This document shows, piece by piece, positions 53,176 through 53,194 of a stretch of DNA of 53,194 nt (positions are counted from its first letter, which is position 1; each line of letters opens with the position of its first letter). This stretch comes from Crocosphaera sp. (lineage in GTDB: Bacteria > Cyanobacteriota > Cyanobacteriia > Cyanobacteriales > Microcystaceae): contig NZ_JASJEB010000027.1 in NCBI RefSeq assembly GCF_030064895.1, positions 1 to 53,194 on the forward strand, written 5' to 3'. Position numbers and translations under genes: made by a program. The notes below the pieces were generated by a model. It had not been told where the DNA came from, did no database searches, and saw only the letters and a list, made by a program, of their open reading frames with translations.

Positions 53176-53194
53176 TAACCTGTCTATTGCTATA

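Overview
The window reads as a chromosomal segment of a unicellular cyanobacterium with an AT-rich genome. The evidence is ycf4, the low-CO2 NDH-1 genes ndhF3-ndhD3-cupA, a group 1/2 cyanobacterial sigma factor, crtE, the serA-prmA pair, a PsaC-like bacterial ferredoxin, and many GCGATCGC (HIP1) octamers spread through genes on both strands. The closest match by feel is the Crocosphaera/Cyanothece group; that genus assignment is inference.

Layout. 0.2-3.4 kb: a family-21 type glycosyltransferase, a broken MNT nucleotidyltransferase remnant, queG and a HAD phosphatase. 3.5-5.6 kb (minus): a response regulator, two small membrane proteins and a glutathione transferase. 5.6-7.6 kb: a compact restriction-modification island. 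It consists of an endonuclease with a fused N-terminal controller HTH, two textbook C-boxes in front of it, and a convergent Dam-class adenine methylase whose stop codon overlaps that of the endonuclease. 7.7-8.2 kb: a two-gene operon of 56- and 51-residue proteins with a strong terminator and an 18-bp palindrome upstream. 8.3-15.9 kb: housekeeping genes (apt, an oligopeptide-type permease, guaA, a DUF389 protein, prmA, serA). 16.0-17.7 kb: an XRE-ImmA/IrrE protease plus DUF4411 PIN pair (toxin-antitoxin-like). 17.7-19.2 kb: a membrane-anchored GH88 glycuronyl hydrolase. 19.5-22.8 kb (minus): three closely packed genes, a ParA-like protein whose P-loop lysines are lost, a HEPN RNase-like protein and an XPB-type helicase. 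This is the best candidate for an undescribed system. 23-30 kb: mutS, Uma2, ppk1, a lipoprotein cyclophilin and ycf4. 30.5-35.5 kb: the inducible CO2-uptake NDH-1MS operon. 35.7-45.3 kb: a second Uma2, a sigma factor, crtE-DUF212-rimI, a canonical ParA, aroH, sppA, a GxxExxY protein and a VapBC-type pair. 45.5-53.2 kb: aroF, rph, a polytopic GT-C-like protein, ferredoxin plus a LivF-type ATPase, ccdA plus a secreted thioredoxin, and mocA plus a 5'-truncated xdhC.

Repeats are a theme. Period-7 tandem repeats (STRR-like) occur at five or more places, three different ones inside the ndhD3-cupA spacer. GGGGAGAC-type polypurine repeats occur at four or five intergenic sites. Twin GAGCATCTTGCTC hairpins lie after a Uma2 gene. 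A TTAGGACATTTTTC inverted-repeat end occurs twice, once where xdhC is broken. I found no tRNA, rRNA or CRISPR array.
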